A stretch of DNA of 64,000 bases from Arthrobacter sp. Soil736 (GCF_001428005.1 NZ_LMSB01000009.1:30968-94967), one strand, 5' to 3'. Positions 27,847-36,668 are shown, counted from the stretch's first letter. Notes: generated by a model not told the origin, from the sequence alone. A program made the numbers and translations.

Positions 27847-27915
27847 TGTTTTCTCCCACCCCAGTCCAGATACCGCCGGATTGCTGCCCTCGGCCGGCAC
27901 CTATCTGTGAAGACC

Positions 27916-27958
27916 ATCGTTCACCGCCGCACCTCGCCGCAGTAGGGACCAAGGGCCC
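27916..27958 (-). promoter_or_regulatory. DevR-type box and -10 of ppsA
   Basis: The reverse-strand box GGGCCCTTGGTCCC (27945-27958) is followed 23 bp later by AACGAT (27916-27921). The leader to the ppsA ATG is then roughly 60 bases. Confidence 0.5.
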
Positions 27959-28064
27959 TCTTCCAGTCTGCTCCCACCCACATGGCCTAAACTCCCCGTA
28001 CAAGCCGGACAGGCGCCGGTTGCATCGGTTGCACCCCGCCGGCTCCGAAACGGCAGGGGGCCAG

Positions 28065-28107
28065 AGGACTTTTGACCCTACGCCTGAGGCGCCGGCGTGT
28101 GTAGGCT
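28065..28107 (+). promoter_or_regulatory. DevR-type box and -10 of the USP pair
   Basis: AGGACTTTTGACCC (28065-28078), a 23-bp gap, then TAGGCT (28102-28107). Transcription would start near 28114-28116. Confidence 0.6.
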
Positions 28108-28115
28108 CCAGCCAC

Positions 28116-28217
28116 ATGAGCGATTCAGCTTTCCCTGGGTCCGTCTCGAGACCGACGAAGGAACACATGGATCATGAACCAAGCGCCCCAGGGGCCGGCC
28201 GTCGTCGTTGGCGTTGA
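28116..28217 (+). CDS. Possible leaderless 33-residue ORF overlapping the USP start
   Basis: ATG at 28116 lies eight bases after the -10 TAGGCT, the position used as a start codon in leaderless genes of this island. The frame runs 33 codons (MSDSAFPGSVSRPTKEHMDH and 13 more) and overlaps the first 44 bases of the USP gene in another frame. It may be a translated leader or chance. Confidence 0.25.
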   Translation: MSDSAFPGSVSRPTKEHMDHEPSAPGAGRRRWR

Positions 28218-28656
28218 CGGAAGCGCTCCCTCGATTCTGGCCCTGCGTTGGGCCGATGCGCTGGCGCCTCTGTTCCAGACGCACATAAAAGCCGTGACCG
28301 CCTGGCAGTTCCAGATAGCCTTTGGCACCTTCACCCCGGTTGTGTGGCGTCCGGATGAGGAAGCCAGGCACATCTGCGCGGAGGCTGTCGCAAAGGCCTT
28401 CGGTGGTGCACCGCCGGAAGGTCTCGAAATGACGATACGGCAGGGCCCTGCCGCCAAGGTCTTGATTGACGAGAGCCGAAACGCTCCACTTGTAATCTTG
28501 GGAAGCCGCGGCCACGGCGGATTTGAAGAGCTGCTGCTGGGGACGGTGAGCGCAGCGGTCGCAGAGCACGCGAAATGCTCGGTCCTGATCGCCCACGGCA
28601 CCGACTTGCCTGCCGGGATTTCCGCAATCCAGGGGCACGGACATGCCGCCAAATGA
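28174..28656 (+). CDS. Universal stress protein
   Basis: A 160-residue single-domain USP: VVVGVDGSAPSILALRWADA, then PLVILGSRGHGGFEELLLGT (ATP loop with GT in place of GS) and HAKCSVLIAHG. SD AAGGAA lies ten bases before the ATG at 28174. It overlaps the DevR-driven leader ORF and is followed after 19 bases by a tandem USP, forming a two-gene unit. Confidence 0.88.
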   Translation: MNQAPQGPAVVVGVDGSAPSILALRWADALAPLFQTHIKAVTAWQFQIAFGTFTPVVWRPDEEARHICAEAVAKAFGGAPPEGLEMTIRQGPAAKVLIDESRNAPLVILGSRGHGGFEELLLGTVSAAVAEHAKCSVLIAHGTDLPAGISAIQGHGHAAK

Positions 28657-28675
28657 GGGGATGCCGGAGGGAACC

Positions 28676-29548
28676 ATGCACCATCCTGACTGCATTGTGG
28701 TGGGCTACGATGGGTCCGTTGAAGCCGGCCAAGCCGTCCGCTGGGCCGCGCGGCAGGCAGAGCTCCGCAATTGCGAGCTCCATCTGGTGCACTGTTCGTT
28801 ATGGCCGTTGCTGACCCACGATCTCGGACCGGTTCCTGGCGTTGCTGACAGCGGACTGCAGCACTACGCAGAGGCCGTCCGAGACGAGGGCAAGGCCCTC
28901 GCCGTAGAGGCGGCCCCCGGCTTGAAAACCCGAACCAGCCTGTTGTATGGATGGCCTGCCGATCATCTCCGAAGAGTTTCCGCCGAAGCGAGGATGCTTG
29001 TCCTCGGAAGCCGCGGCATTGGTGGATTCATGGGTCTTCTGGTGGGGTCTGTAAGCCTGGAGCTGGCAGCGACTGCAAGCTGCCCGGTTGCTGTGGTCCG
29101 ATCTGACGATCACCCCAGCGGCCCCATTGTCGTCGGCGTGGACTCATCCGGGTCGCCGGCGGCCCTCCACGATGCGTGCGAACTGGTCAGAGCAACAGGG
29201 GCGGACCTGAAGGTCATCCATGTCCTCAGAATGCACTTCGGCGCGGGAAAAGGCGGTGTAGGATCCGTCGGCACCCGGAAGGCTGCCGAGAAGGCTCTGG
29301 AGAGTGCAGTACGCAACGCCCGGGGCATGGCCCCGGGAGCAAGAGTGGAGGAAGAACTGGTGGAGGACACGTCCACTCCCCGTGCCCTTCTCAATGCCGC
29401 CCGCGGTGCCGCGCTCATCGTTGTCGGGACCAAGGGCCAAGGGCTCGTCAGGGGAACGGTCGGGTCGACAGCCCACGCTGTCCTTCACCACGCCAGGTGT
29501 CCCGTACTGATTTCGCGGCACAACCCGGAGGAAACCTCAAGGGCCTGA
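28676..29548 (+). CDS. Tandem-domain universal stress protein
   Basis: A 290-residue protein with two USP domains. Domain 1: CIVVGYDGSVEAGQAVRWAA to LVLGSRGIGGFMGLLVGSVS. Domain 2: IVVGVDSSGSPAALHDACEL to LIVVGTKGQGLVRGTVGSTA and HHARCPVLIS. Both nucleotide loops are intact. The start at 28676 is taken because GGAGGGAACC precedes it; earlier in-frame ATGs at 28643 and 28661 overlap the previous stop. It closely resembles the broken copy at 59408-60283. Confidence 0.88.
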   Translation: MHHPDCIVVGYDGSVEAGQAVRWAARQAELRNCELHLVHCSLWPLLTHDLGPVPGVADSGLQHYAEAVRDEGKALAVEAAPGLKTRTSLLYGWPADHLRRVSAEARMLVLGSRGIGGFMGLLVGSVSLELAATASCPVAVVRSDDHPSGPIVVGVDSSGSPAALHDACELVRATGADLKVIHVLRMHFGAGKGGVGSVGTRKAAEKALESAVRNARGMAPGARVEEELVEDTSTPRALLNAARGAALIVVGTKGQGLVRGTVGSTAHAVLHHARCPVLISRHNPEETSRA

Positions 29549-30079
29549 AGGCTGAGCTGCAGCGTCCGCCACGTCACCCGCCCCGAACCTGGGCCATGTC
29601 CAGAACGTTGAGCCCGTAGTCCCATTGTCGCGATTTTACGGTGGTCGTATCCCAGCGTCGGAGGATTAACCTGAAGGGCTGACGAGAGCTCGCACGCGAA
29701 CAGGCACGCTTCAAGCCAAAATCCCCAGCCGATAAGCATCAGACCCGGACGGAAGGCTACAACGCCGATCCACCTAGCTTTCGCCCAGGTGCCGCCACGC
29801 AAGGAGCAGCCGTTTCCGAGCCGCAGCTCCGAGTACCCGCGGCGAAGAACCAGGATAAGCCTTCACTGGCCCCTGTCAACCGATGGCGATTGCCTACAGG
29901 GGCAGAGGCGGCCCATGGGGATGGTCAGAGCTGGGCCTTCGCCCAATTGCTCCGTTAGCGCGTAGCGATATGGGCGTTGGCAGCCTGCACGCCGTCAGCA
30001 CCGGTCGCATGCTCGTCCGGTTCCAATTCCGTCCTCGGCGTGGTCGTCAGCCAGGCGTGAAGGCGCGCTTCGAGTTCGG
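29549..30079. other. 531-base stretch without a convincing gene
   Basis: No ORF here has both a start signal and a recognisable domain. On the reverse strand a short open stretch near 30070 (LTELEARLHAWLTTT) reads like the tail of a lost gene. Another near 29680-29790 contains a hydrophobic run (GLMLIGWGFWLEACLFACEL). Both look like remnants downstream of the broken DUF302 gene. Confidence 0.4.
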
Positions 30080-30519
30080 TCAGTCGGAAATTCCCTTTAG
30101 GGCGCCCAGGCCTGCGAGGGCTTTGCGGAGAGGGGCATCGGCATCGTCCGCAACCTGCCGAACGGCCAGGCTGTCGCTGAGCTGGACCGTGGTCTGGGGA
30201 TCGATGGCTTCAACGGTGGTCTCGCCCGCGTCCTTGCCGCGTCGGACAACGACATTGCATGGAAGCTGCGCGCCGAGTTCCGGCTCGGCAGCGAGGGCGC
30301 GGCTGGCCGGGGTGGGGTTGCAGGCACCAAGGATGACATAGTCACCGACGGGCATCGGCGGCGTCGGTCCCGAGTTTGGACTCAAAAGTAGCGCGGACGT
30401 TGATTTCCGTGAGTATGCCGAAGTCCTGTTCCCCGAGTACCTCGCGGGTTCGCTGGACGGCGTCTGCCCAGGACAGCGGGACGGGTAACCGTGTGTGTGT
30501 AGCTCACGCGCGGCTCCAT
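30080..30519 (-). pseudogene. DUF302 domain protein, frameshifted twice
   Basis: Three consecutive frames together spell a DUF302 protein. MEPRVSYTHT comes from ATG 30517-30519, then RLPVPLSWADAVQRTREVLG to ATFESKLGTDAADA in a second frame. The third frame gives VGDYVILGACNPTPASRALA to LPCNVVVRRGKDAGETTVEA and ADDADAPLRKALAGLGA, ending at 30080. DUF302 genes commonly accompany CsoR/CstR-rhodanese loci; this copy is inactivated or carries sequencing errors. Confidence 0.75.
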
Positions 30520-30627
30520 GGTCACAGTTATGTCCCCGGATGCGGTCCGGGGGCGTCAGATTGGGCCCGTGCGGGGGCAGTTTGGGGGAACCTGCACCCC
30601 GGCACGGGGCCTGTGGACCCCCGCCTC

Positions 30628-30885
30628 TCAGGCGAGGGAGAGGAAGAGCTTCTCCAGCTCTTTCCTGTCCATGGTGGTGTCTTCGCGGACGATGCATTGC
30701 TCCAGGCCGCTGGCGATGATGGCGAAGCCGGCCCTGTCCAGAGCCTTCGAAACGGCAGCCAGCTGCGTGACGATGTCCTTGCAGTCCCGGCCCTCCTCCA
30801 GCATCCGGGTCACAGCCGCCAGCTGGCCCTGGGCGCGCTTGAGGCGGTTGACCACCGGGGTCAGTTCAGTCGAATCGAGTTGCAT
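30628..30885 (-). CDS. CstR-like persulfide-sensing repressor (CsoR/FrmR family)
   Basis: An 85-residue all-helical DUF156 protein. RLKRAQGQLAAVTRMLEEG, Cys35 (GRDCKDIVTQLAAV) and Cys64 (GLEQCI). The His of the copper-binding X-H-C triad four residues before the second Cys is Gly60 here, so the protein has a Cys-Cys pair as in CstR, which reacts with sulfane sulfur, rather than a copper site. It is divergent from the rhodanese operon. Two ATACCCC-type operators lie in the shared region (30921-30956) and a third at 33700. Confidence 0.88.
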   Translation of the reverse strand: MQLDSTELTPVVNRLKRAQGQLAAVTRMLEEGRDCKDIVTQLAAVSKALDRAGFAIIASGLEQCIVREDTTMDRKELEKLFLSLA

Positions 30886-30920
30886 GAGGTCTCCAAGGGT
30901 GGGGTCTTGCCATCAACTAT

Positions 30921-30956
30921 ATACCCCACGGGGTGTTTGACTACCCCCTGGGGTAT
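30921..30956. promoter_or_regulatory. Two tandem CstR operators
   Basis: ATACCCCACGGGGTGT (30921-30936) and CTACCCCCTGGGGTAT (30941-30956) are near-palindromes of the CsoR/CstR type with 20-bp centre spacing. They lie between the repressor gene and the rhodanese operon and can control both. Confidence 0.75.
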
Positions 30957-31006
30957 CTGTAATACTCGGCAGGGTATTCAATAGTCAGTCAGTTGAGAGG
31001 ACATCA

Positions 31007-31651
31007 ATGACTTCCCCTTCCACGAACACAGCTGTTACGGCGCTCGCCCCGGACACCTTGCACACCTGGATCTCCGAGCATCAGGACCTCGTGGTCATCG
31101 ATGTGCGCTCCGCTGCCGAGTTCGAGTCCGTGCACATCCGCGGCTCTTATAACGTTCCGCTGCCGCTGCTGTCCGAGCACGCCGACGAACTCGCTGCCCG
31201 TCTTGGCAGCCGCGTCGTCCTTGCCTGCCAGTCCGGAGCCCGCGCCGAGCAGGCACGCCAGCGCCTCGGCAAGGCCGGCATCGACACGGCCTACGTCCTC
31301 ACCGGCGGCGTTCCCGGCTTCGCAGCCGCCGGCGGCGACGTCGTGAAAGGCAAGGACCGCTGGGATCTGGAACGGCAGGTCCGCCTCGCCGCAGGATGCC
31401 TGGTGGTCCTGGGCCTGGCCGGCGGCAAGTTCATTTCCCCCAGGATCCGGATGCTGGCCGGAGCAATCGGCGCTGGCCTGACCTTCTCCGCGGCGACCAA
31501 CACCTGCGCCATGGGCCAGGCCATCTCCGCCATGCCGTGGAACAAGACCGCTAAGGAGCCCACCCGCGAGAGCGCCATCCTGGCCCTGCCCGTCAACACC
31601 GACGTGAAGGCCAAAGCCAACGCCGATATGATCGCCGCGGCCAGGGCATAA
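31007..31651 (+). CDS. Rhodanese-DUF2892 membrane sulfurtransferase (YgaP-like)
   Basis: A 214-residue protein. Rhodanese domain at about 18-115 with active-site Cys in VVLACQSGARAEQA, then a DUF2892-type membrane hairpin (LAAGCLVVLGLAGGKFISP, MLAGAIGAGLTFSAATN). It transfers sulfane sulfur, probably at the membrane face. First gene of the CstR-controlled operon; its stop overlaps the next start (TAATG). Confidence 0.88.
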   Translation: MTSPSTNTAVTALAPDTLHTWISEHQDLVVIDVRSAAEFESVHIRGSYNVPLPLLSEHADELAARLGSRVVLACQSGARAEQARQRLGKAGIDTAYVLTGGVPGFAAAGGDVVKGKDRWDLERQVRLAAGCLVVLGLAGGKFISPRIRMLAGAIGAGLTFSAATNTCAMGQAISAMPWNKTAKEPTRESAILALPVNTDVKAKANADMIAAARA

Positions 31652-32532
31652 TGACCGCCACCTTGCTCCTCGTCCTTGCCCTGTCGGTAGTCATCGGGCT
31701 CTCGCTCGGTGTCCTGGGCGGCGGCGGATCGATCCTGACCGTGCCGATCCTGGTCTACGTGGCAGGGTTTGAGGCCAAGGAAGCCATCGCCGCATCGTTA
31801 TTCGTCGTCGGCGTCACCTCGTCCGTGAGCGTGTTCAGCCACGCCCGCGGAGGACGCGTGATGTGGCGGACCGGACTGATCTTCGGTGCGGCCGGCATGG
31901 CCGGCGCGTTCGTCGGCGGCCTCTTGGGCGGACACATCCCGGGCCAGATCCTGCTCATCGCCTTCGCCATCATGATGGTGGCCACCTCCGTGGCCATGCT
32001 CCGCGGCCGCAGGAAAAAGTCCGACGGCGCTGCACCGGTCAGGCACGAACTGCCCCTTGGCAGGGTCCTGCTGGACGGCGCCGTCGTCGGGCTCGTGACC
32101 GGCCTGGTCGGGGCAGGCGGCGGATTCCTGGTGGTCCCGGCCCTGGCGCTCCTCGGCGGCCTGCCGATGTCCGTTGCAGTGGGCACCTCGCTGGTGGTCA
32201 TCACCATGAAGTCCTTTGCAGGGCTCGCCGGCTATCTCACCACTGTCCACCTTGACTGGGGCGTCATCCTCGGCGTGACGACCGCAGCCATCGTCGGGAC
32301 GCTCATTGGCTCCCGGCTCGCGGGCAACATCCCGGAAGCCGCACTTCGGAAGGCCTTCGGCTGGTTTGTCCTGGCGATGGGAACGTTCGTCCTCATCCAG
32401 CAGGCCCCGGCCGACCTGCGCTGGTTCATCGCCGCCGGCACCGCGTTCCTGACAGCGGCAACGGCCGGTATCTGCTGGCTTTTCGTCAGTTCCTGCCCGC
32501 TGCGCAACCGCAACGTTCCCTCGCCCGCCTGA
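31651..32532 (+). CDS. TauE/SafE-family sulfite/organosulfonate exporter
   Basis: A 293-residue integral membrane protein with about eight hydrophobic segments in two inverted halves. Each half starts with the family signature: VIGLSLGVLGGGGSILTVPI and GLVTGLVGAGGGFLVVPALA. It probably exports sulfite or thiosulfate made by the persulfide dioxygenase later in the operon. Translationally coupled to the rhodanese gene. Confidence 0.9.
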   Translation: MTATLLLVLALSVVIGLSLGVLGGGGSILTVPILVYVAGFEAKEAIAASLFVVGVTSSVSVFSHARGGRVMWRTGLIFGAAGMAGAFVGGLLGGHIPGQILLIAFAIMMVATSVAMLRGRRKKSDGAAPVRHELPLGRVLLDGAVVGLVTGLVGAGGGFLVVPALALLGGLPMSVAVGTSLVVITMKSFAGLAGYLTTVHLDWGVILGVTTAAIVGTLIGSRLAGNIPEAALRKAFGWFVLAMGTFVLIQQAPADLRWFIAAGTAFLTAATAGICWLFVSSCPLRNRNVPSPA

Positions 32533-32557
32533 ATCCCTCACTACCAAGGAGAACAGC

Positions 32558-32899
32558 ATGGGCCTCATCAGCTCTCTGAAGAAAGACTTCAGCAAGCCCT
32601 ACAAGACCGTCTCAGTCGCTGAGGCCAAGGAACTTCTGGCCTCAGGTGCCACCCTGATCGACGTCCGCACCACCCAGGAGTGGCGCTTGGGGCGCGCACG
32701 GCGAGCCAAGCATCTCGCGCTGGACAGGCTCCAGACCAGCACTGCCGGGATCCAGAAGACCCGGCCCGTGATTGCCATGTGCCAGTCCGGTGTCCGCTCC
32801 GCCTCCGCCGCGTGCCTGCTCGCCGGACAGGGCCATGACGCCTACTCCGTCCGCGGCGGCACGGGCGCCTGGCGCCGGGCCGGCGAACCCGTCCGCTAA
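32558..32899 (+). CDS. Single-domain rhodanese sulfurtransferase
   Basis: 113 residues with LIDVRTTQEWRLGRA and active-site loop MCQSGVRSASAACLL. SD AAGGAGAACAGC precedes the ATG. It could receive sulfur from the DUF2892-linked rhodanese or pass it to the downstream enzymes. Confidence 0.88.
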   Translation: MGLISSLKKDFSKPYKTVSVAEAKELLASGATLIDVRTTQEWRLGRARRAKHLALDRLQTSTAGIQKTRPVIAMCQSGVRSASAACLLAGQGHDAYSVRGGTGAWRRAGEPVR

Positions 32900-32929
32900 T
32901 CACGGCCGAACTATTCGAAGGAGAAACCC

Positions 32930-33226
32930 TTGGCTGAAATCACCATCACCGAAACCGACCGGCGCCGCTCCACCGCCCTGATCCTTGATGTCCGCGAGGA
33001 CTTCGAAGTCGCCGAAGGCATGATCCCGCGCGCCCTGCACATCGCCATGGGCCAACTGCAGTCACGCCTGGCAGAACTGGACCCTGCCGTTCCAGTGATC
33101 GCCGTATGCCGCAGCGGCAACCGGTCCGCCCGCGTTGCGGAAGCCCTCAACGGCGCAGGCTTCACCGCGGACACTATGGCGGGCGGCATGATCGCCTGGA
33201 CCCGTGCGGGCCTCCCCACCACCTGA
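32930..33226 (+). CDS. Single-domain rhodanese sulfurtransferase
   Basis: 98 residues with LILDVREDFEVAEGMIPRAL and active-site loop VCRSGNRSARVAEAL. The start codon is TTG at 32930, supported by GAAGGAGAAACCC immediately upstream and by alignment of the first strand. Third rhodanese-domain protein in the operon. Confidence 0.85.
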   Translation: MAEITITETDRRRSTALILDVREDFEVAEGMIPRALHIAMGQLQSRLAELDPAVPVIAVCRSGNRSARVAEALNGAGFTADTMAGGMIAWTRAGLPTT

Positions 33227-33293
33227 CTCTTCCGCAAGGGATCACACATCATAGAACCAGTTCAGACAACACACGGAAGGACACGAACAGGTT

Positions 33294-33656
33294 ATGGCAA
33301 CCATCGACATCACCGAACAGAACTTCGCTGAGACCCTGGAGAACAGCGACATCGTCTTCGTCGACTTCTGGGCGGCCTGGTGCGGCCCCTGCCGCATGTT
33401 CGCCCCCACCTACGGTGCCGCCGCCGAGAGGCACCCGGACATCACCTTTGCCAAGGTGGACACGGAAGCCGAACAGGCCCTGGCCGCGGCGGCCGGCATC
33501 ACCTCCATCCCCACCCTGATGGCGTTCAAGGACAAGACACTGGTCTTTTCCCAGCCCGGGGCCCTCAACTCCACAGGGCTGGAAGAGGTCATTCAAGGCG
33601 TAAGGAACCTGGACATGGAGAAGATCCGGGCCGACGCCGCACAGCAGCAGGCCTAA
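33294..33656 (+). CDS. Thioredoxin
   Basis: A 120-residue thioredoxin fold with FVDFWAAWCGPCRMFAP (WCGPC redox site near residues 29-33) and cis-Pro loop ITSIPTLMAF. In this operon it probably reduces persulfides on rhodanese or dioxygenase partners. The ATG follows GGAAGGACACGAACAGGTT. Confidence 0.92.
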   Translation: MATIDITEQNFAETLENSDIVFVDFWAAWCGPCRMFAPTYGAAAERHPDITFAKVDTEAEQALAAAAGITSIPTLMAFKDKTLVFSQPGALNSTGLEEVIQGVRNLDMEKIRADAAQQQA

Positions 33657-33699
33657 CACCTGCAAACCCCTGGGCACGGCGGCACACGCAACGCTGCAG

Positions 33700-33719
33700 A
33701 ATACCCCAAGGGGTATTAT
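33700..33719 (+). promoter_or_regulatory. CstR operator overlapping an internal promoter
   Basis: AATACCCCAAGGGGTATT (33700-33717) is a near-perfect palindrome overlapping the -10-like TATTAT (33714-33719). It gives the persulfide dioxygenase gene its own repressible promoter inside the operon. Confidence 0.75.
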
Positions 33720-33773
33720 TTTGGTTAGCAGAACACAGGAAACGACCGACCCCTTTCAGAAGGAGCGCACCAG

Positions 33774-35183
33774 ATGCTTATCGAGCGCATTTACGACGAA
33801 GACCTGGCCCAGGCCAGCTACCTGATCGGCTGCCAGGCCAAGGGCGAGGCGGTGGTTGTCGACGGCCGCCGCGACATCGCGGTCTACCAGGATCTCGCCA
33901 AGAAGAACGGCATGAAGATCGTGGCCGTCACCGAGACCCACATCCACGCCGACTACCTCTCCGGCACCTGCGAACTGGCCGCTGCTACCGGCGCCACTGT
34001 CTATGTCTCCGGCGAAGGCGGCCCGGACTGGCAATACGCATTCGACGGCGAACGGCTCCACGACGGCGACAAGATCACCTTGGGCAACATCACCATCCAG
34101 GCCGTCCACACCCCGGGCCACACGCCCGAGCATCTGTCCTTCCTGGTCACCGACGGCGCATTCAGCGACCAGCCCGGCTACCTGCTCTCCGGCGACTTCG
34201 TCTTCTCCGGTGACCTGGGCCGCCCGGACCTGCTTGATGAGGCAGCCGGCGGCGTGGACACCCGGTTCGTCGGAGCCAAGCAGCTCTTCGCCAGCCTGCG
34301 GGACAAGTTCCTGACCCTGCCGGACTACGTCCAGGTGCACCCTGCCCACGGCGCGGGCAGCGCCTGCGGCAAGGCACTCGGCGCCATCCCCTCCTCCACC
34401 GTCGGCTACGAACGCCTCTACGCCTGGTGGGGCCCGTACCTGGCCGCCAACGACGAGCAGGGCTTCATCGACGAACTCCTCGACGGCCAGCCCGACGCCC
34501 ACGCCTACTTCGGCCGGATGAAGCGCGAAAACCGCGAAGGACCGGCCGTCATGGGCGAACGCAACCCGCTGCAGGAACTGGACGCCGCCGACGTCGCCAA
34601 GGACCTCGCAAGGGACACGGTCACCTTCATCGACACCCGCTCCAACAGCGAAGTCCACGAAGGCACCGTCACCGGCTCCCTGAACGTCCCTGCCGGCAAG
34701 TCCGTGGCCAGCTACGGCGCCTGGGTGGTAGACCCCGAAACCGACAAGAACCCCCTAGTGCTCCTGGCCCCGGACGAGGAAGCCGCGCAGGACATGTGGG
34801 ACCACCTGGTTCGCGTCGGCATCGACAACGTCGCCGGCTACGTCACCAGCATCCAGGGCCTGCCCACGTCCACCCCAAAGCTCGTCCAGCCCGCCGACCT
34901 GGCCGACTTCGGTGCAGCCATGGTGCTGGATGTCCGCAACCGCACCGAGCACACCGCCGGACACATCCCCGTATCCCACCAGCTCAGCGGCGGCCGGATC
35001 ATGTGGCACCTCGATGAACTTCCCACCGACGGCACCATCGTGACCTACTGCCAGAGCGGCGTCCGGAACTCCGTAGCCGCCAGTGCCCTGCGCCGCGCCG
35101 GGTACGACGTCGTCGAACTCGACGGCAGCTACGCCGGCTGGACCGCCTGGCAGCAGGCACGGGAGTCCCTGCCCAGCAACTAA
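33774..35183 (+). CDS. Persulfide dioxygenase (ETHE1-like MBL fold) fused to two rhodanese domains
   Basis: 469 residues. The metallo-beta-lactamase domain (about 1-245) has iron-ligand motif THIHADYLSG, GHTPEHLSF and FVFSGDLGRPDL. Rhodanese 1 (about 265-360) has no active-site Cys. Rhodanese 2 (about 370-465) has YCQSGVRNSVAASAL. The dioxygenase oxidises glutathione- or other low-molecular-weight persulfide to sulfite; the rhodanese feeds or removes sulfur. With TauE it makes an oxidise-and-export route. SD AGAAGGAGCGCACC. Confidence 0.92.
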   Translation: MLIERIYDEDLAQASYLIGCQAKGEAVVVDGRRDIAVYQDLAKKNGMKIVAVTETHIHADYLSGTCELAAATGATVYVSGEGGPDWQYAFDGERLHDGDKITLGNITIQAVHTPGHTPEHLSFLVTDGAFSDQPGYLLSGDFVFSGDLGRPDLLDEAAGGVDTRFVGAKQLFASLRDKFLTLPDYVQVHPAHGAGSACGKALGAIPSSTVGYERLYAWWGPYLAANDEQGFIDELLDGQPDAHAYFGRMKRENREGPAVMGERNPLQELDAADVAKDLARDTVTFIDTRSNSEVHEGTVTGSLNVPAGKSVASYGAWVVDPETDKNPLVLLAPDEEAAQDMWDHLVRVGIDNVAGYVTSIQGLPTSTPKLVQPADLADFGAAMVLDVRNRTEHTAGHIPVSHQLSGGRIMWHLDELPTDGTIVTYCQSGVRNSVAASALRRAGYDVVELDGSYAGWTAWQQARESLPSN

Positions 35184-35221
35184 TCAAGGCACCGCCAAGC
35201 CTTGATTGAAAGCCTTGGCGG
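35182..35221 (+). promoter_or_regulatory. Two mutually exclusive hairpins before the MFS gene
   Basis: AATCAAGGC (35182-35190) pairs perfectly with GCCTTGATT (35199-35207). CCGCCAAG (35192-35199) pairs perfectly with CTTGGCGG (35214-35221). The stems share bases, so only one can form at a time. The first overlaps the stop codon of the dioxygenase gene. This is the geometry of an attenuator or of a terminator with an alternative fold, though no U-tract is present. Confidence 0.45.
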
Positions 35222-35293
35222 CGGCTCGGAGCACCCCGCCGCCGCCAAAGTTGTGTCCCCGGCAACGGAAGCACCGACCACTGGAGCGCGTTA

Positions 35294-36580
35294 ATGACAT
35301 CCGGCAACACCTCTTCACCGCAGCACCCCGGGCAAAGGGATGCCATCACGCTGGGCCTGCGCCAGAACCTGGCGCAGTTCATGCTCCTCGTGGCCGTCAA
35401 CGCCCTTGTAGGCGGCACCCTGGGCCAGGAGCGCACGGTGCTGCCGCTGCTTGCCGAAAAGGCCTTCCACCTGGACCACTACACCAGCGCACTGACCTAC
35501 ATCCTCGCTTTCGGCGTGGCCAAAGCCACCACCAACTACTTCGCAGGCACCCTCTCGGACCGTTACGGGCGCAAGCCGGTACTTGTCGCTGGCTGGCTCA
35601 TCGCCCTCCCGGTCCCCTTCCTTCTGATCTTCGGGCCTTCCTGGGACTGGATCGTCGCGGCCAATGTGGTGCTGGGCATCAGCCAGGGCCTGACCTGGTC
35701 CACTACCGTCATCATGAAAATGGACCTCGTTGGCCCCGAGCGCCGGGGCTTGGCGATGAGCCTGAACGAAGCAGCCGGTTACCTCGGCGTAGCAGGAACT
35801 GCCCTGGCCACCGGCTACATCGCGTCCGCCTACGGGCTGCATCCCGGGCCGTTCCTGCTGGGCGCCGCCTTCATCGCCGTCGGGCTCGGGCTGACCGTGC
35901 TGACCGTCCGCGAAACGCACCATCATGCCAAAGCTGAGGCCGCCACCCACGTCTCCGTCCATGCAGGAACGCAGGCGCACCTCAGCAACCGTGCCGTCTT
36001 CACCCTGACTAGCTTCCGGGATAAGTCCCTGTCGTCCGTCAGTCAGGCGGGCATGGTGAACAACCTCAACGACGGGCTGGCCTGGGGACTGTTCCCGGTT
36101 CTGTTCGCCGCCTCAGGGCTCAGCATTGAACGCATCGGCATCCTCGCCGCCGTGTACCCGGCCGTCTGGGGCGCCGGGCAACTGGTCACCGGTGCCCTCT
36201 CTGACCGGATCGGCCGCAAACCACTGATCGCCGGAGGCATGCTCGTCCAGGCGGCAGGCCTGGCCTTGGTCGCCGTCGGAGCGGACTTCGGGATCTGGTT
36301 GGCTGCCCTTGTACTGCTTGGTGCCGGCACGGCCATGGTCTACCCCACCCTCCTCGCGGCGATCGGGGACGTTGCCCACCCCATCTGGCGGGCGCGGTCT
36401 GTCGGGATCTACCGGCTGTGGCGCGACGGCGGGTTCGCCATAGGCGCCCTGCTCTCCGGCCTCATCGCCGACGCCTATGGCATCCCGGCAGCAGTCGGCG
36501 TCGTCGCCGCCCTCACCGCGGCATCCGGCGTGCTGGTGGGCGTGCGGATGCGCAGCACCGACCACCGGCCCCAGACCTAA
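35294..36580 (+). CDS. Major facilitator superfamily transporter
   Basis: A 428-residue protein with about 12 hydrophobic helices in two halves. The inter-helix-2/3 loop motif appears twice (GTLSDRYGRKPVLVAG and GALSDRIGRKPLIAGG). Last gene of the sulfur operon; a substrate linked to sulfur compounds is likely but unknown. It is preceded by the alternative hairpins at 35182-35221. Confidence 0.88.
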   Translation: MTSGNTSSPQHPGQRDAITLGLRQNLAQFMLLVAVNALVGGTLGQERTVLPLLAEKAFHLDHYTSALTYILAFGVAKATTNYFAGTLSDRYGRKPVLVAGWLIALPVPFLLIFGPSWDWIVAANVVLGISQGLTWSTTVIMKMDLVGPERRGLAMSLNEAAGYLGVAGTALATGYIASAYGLHPGPFLLGAAFIAVGLGLTVLTVRETHHHAKAEAATHVSVHAGTQAHLSNRAVFTLTSFRDKSLSSVSQAGMVNNLNDGLAWGLFPVLFAASGLSIERIGILAAVYPAVWGAGQLVTGALSDRIGRKPLIAGGMLVQAAGLALVAVGADFGIWLAALVLLGAGTAMVYPTLLAAIGDVAHPIWRARSVGIYRLWRDGGFAIGALLSGLIADAYGIPAAVGVVAALTAASGVLVGVRMRSTDHRPQT

Positions 36581-36668
36581 ATGCACCACAGAAGGTCTGC
36601 GTTCCACGTTGAAGGCCTTAGGCCCGGCCTGGGCCCTGCAGGAACTGTGCTCACCACCCCTCCAAACC

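Noticed and set aside
33756..34658. 300-residue reverse-strand ORF opposite the persulfide dioxygenase
   Set aside because: Val/Gly/Asp-rich shadow; the plus strand encodes all MBL and rhodanese motifs.
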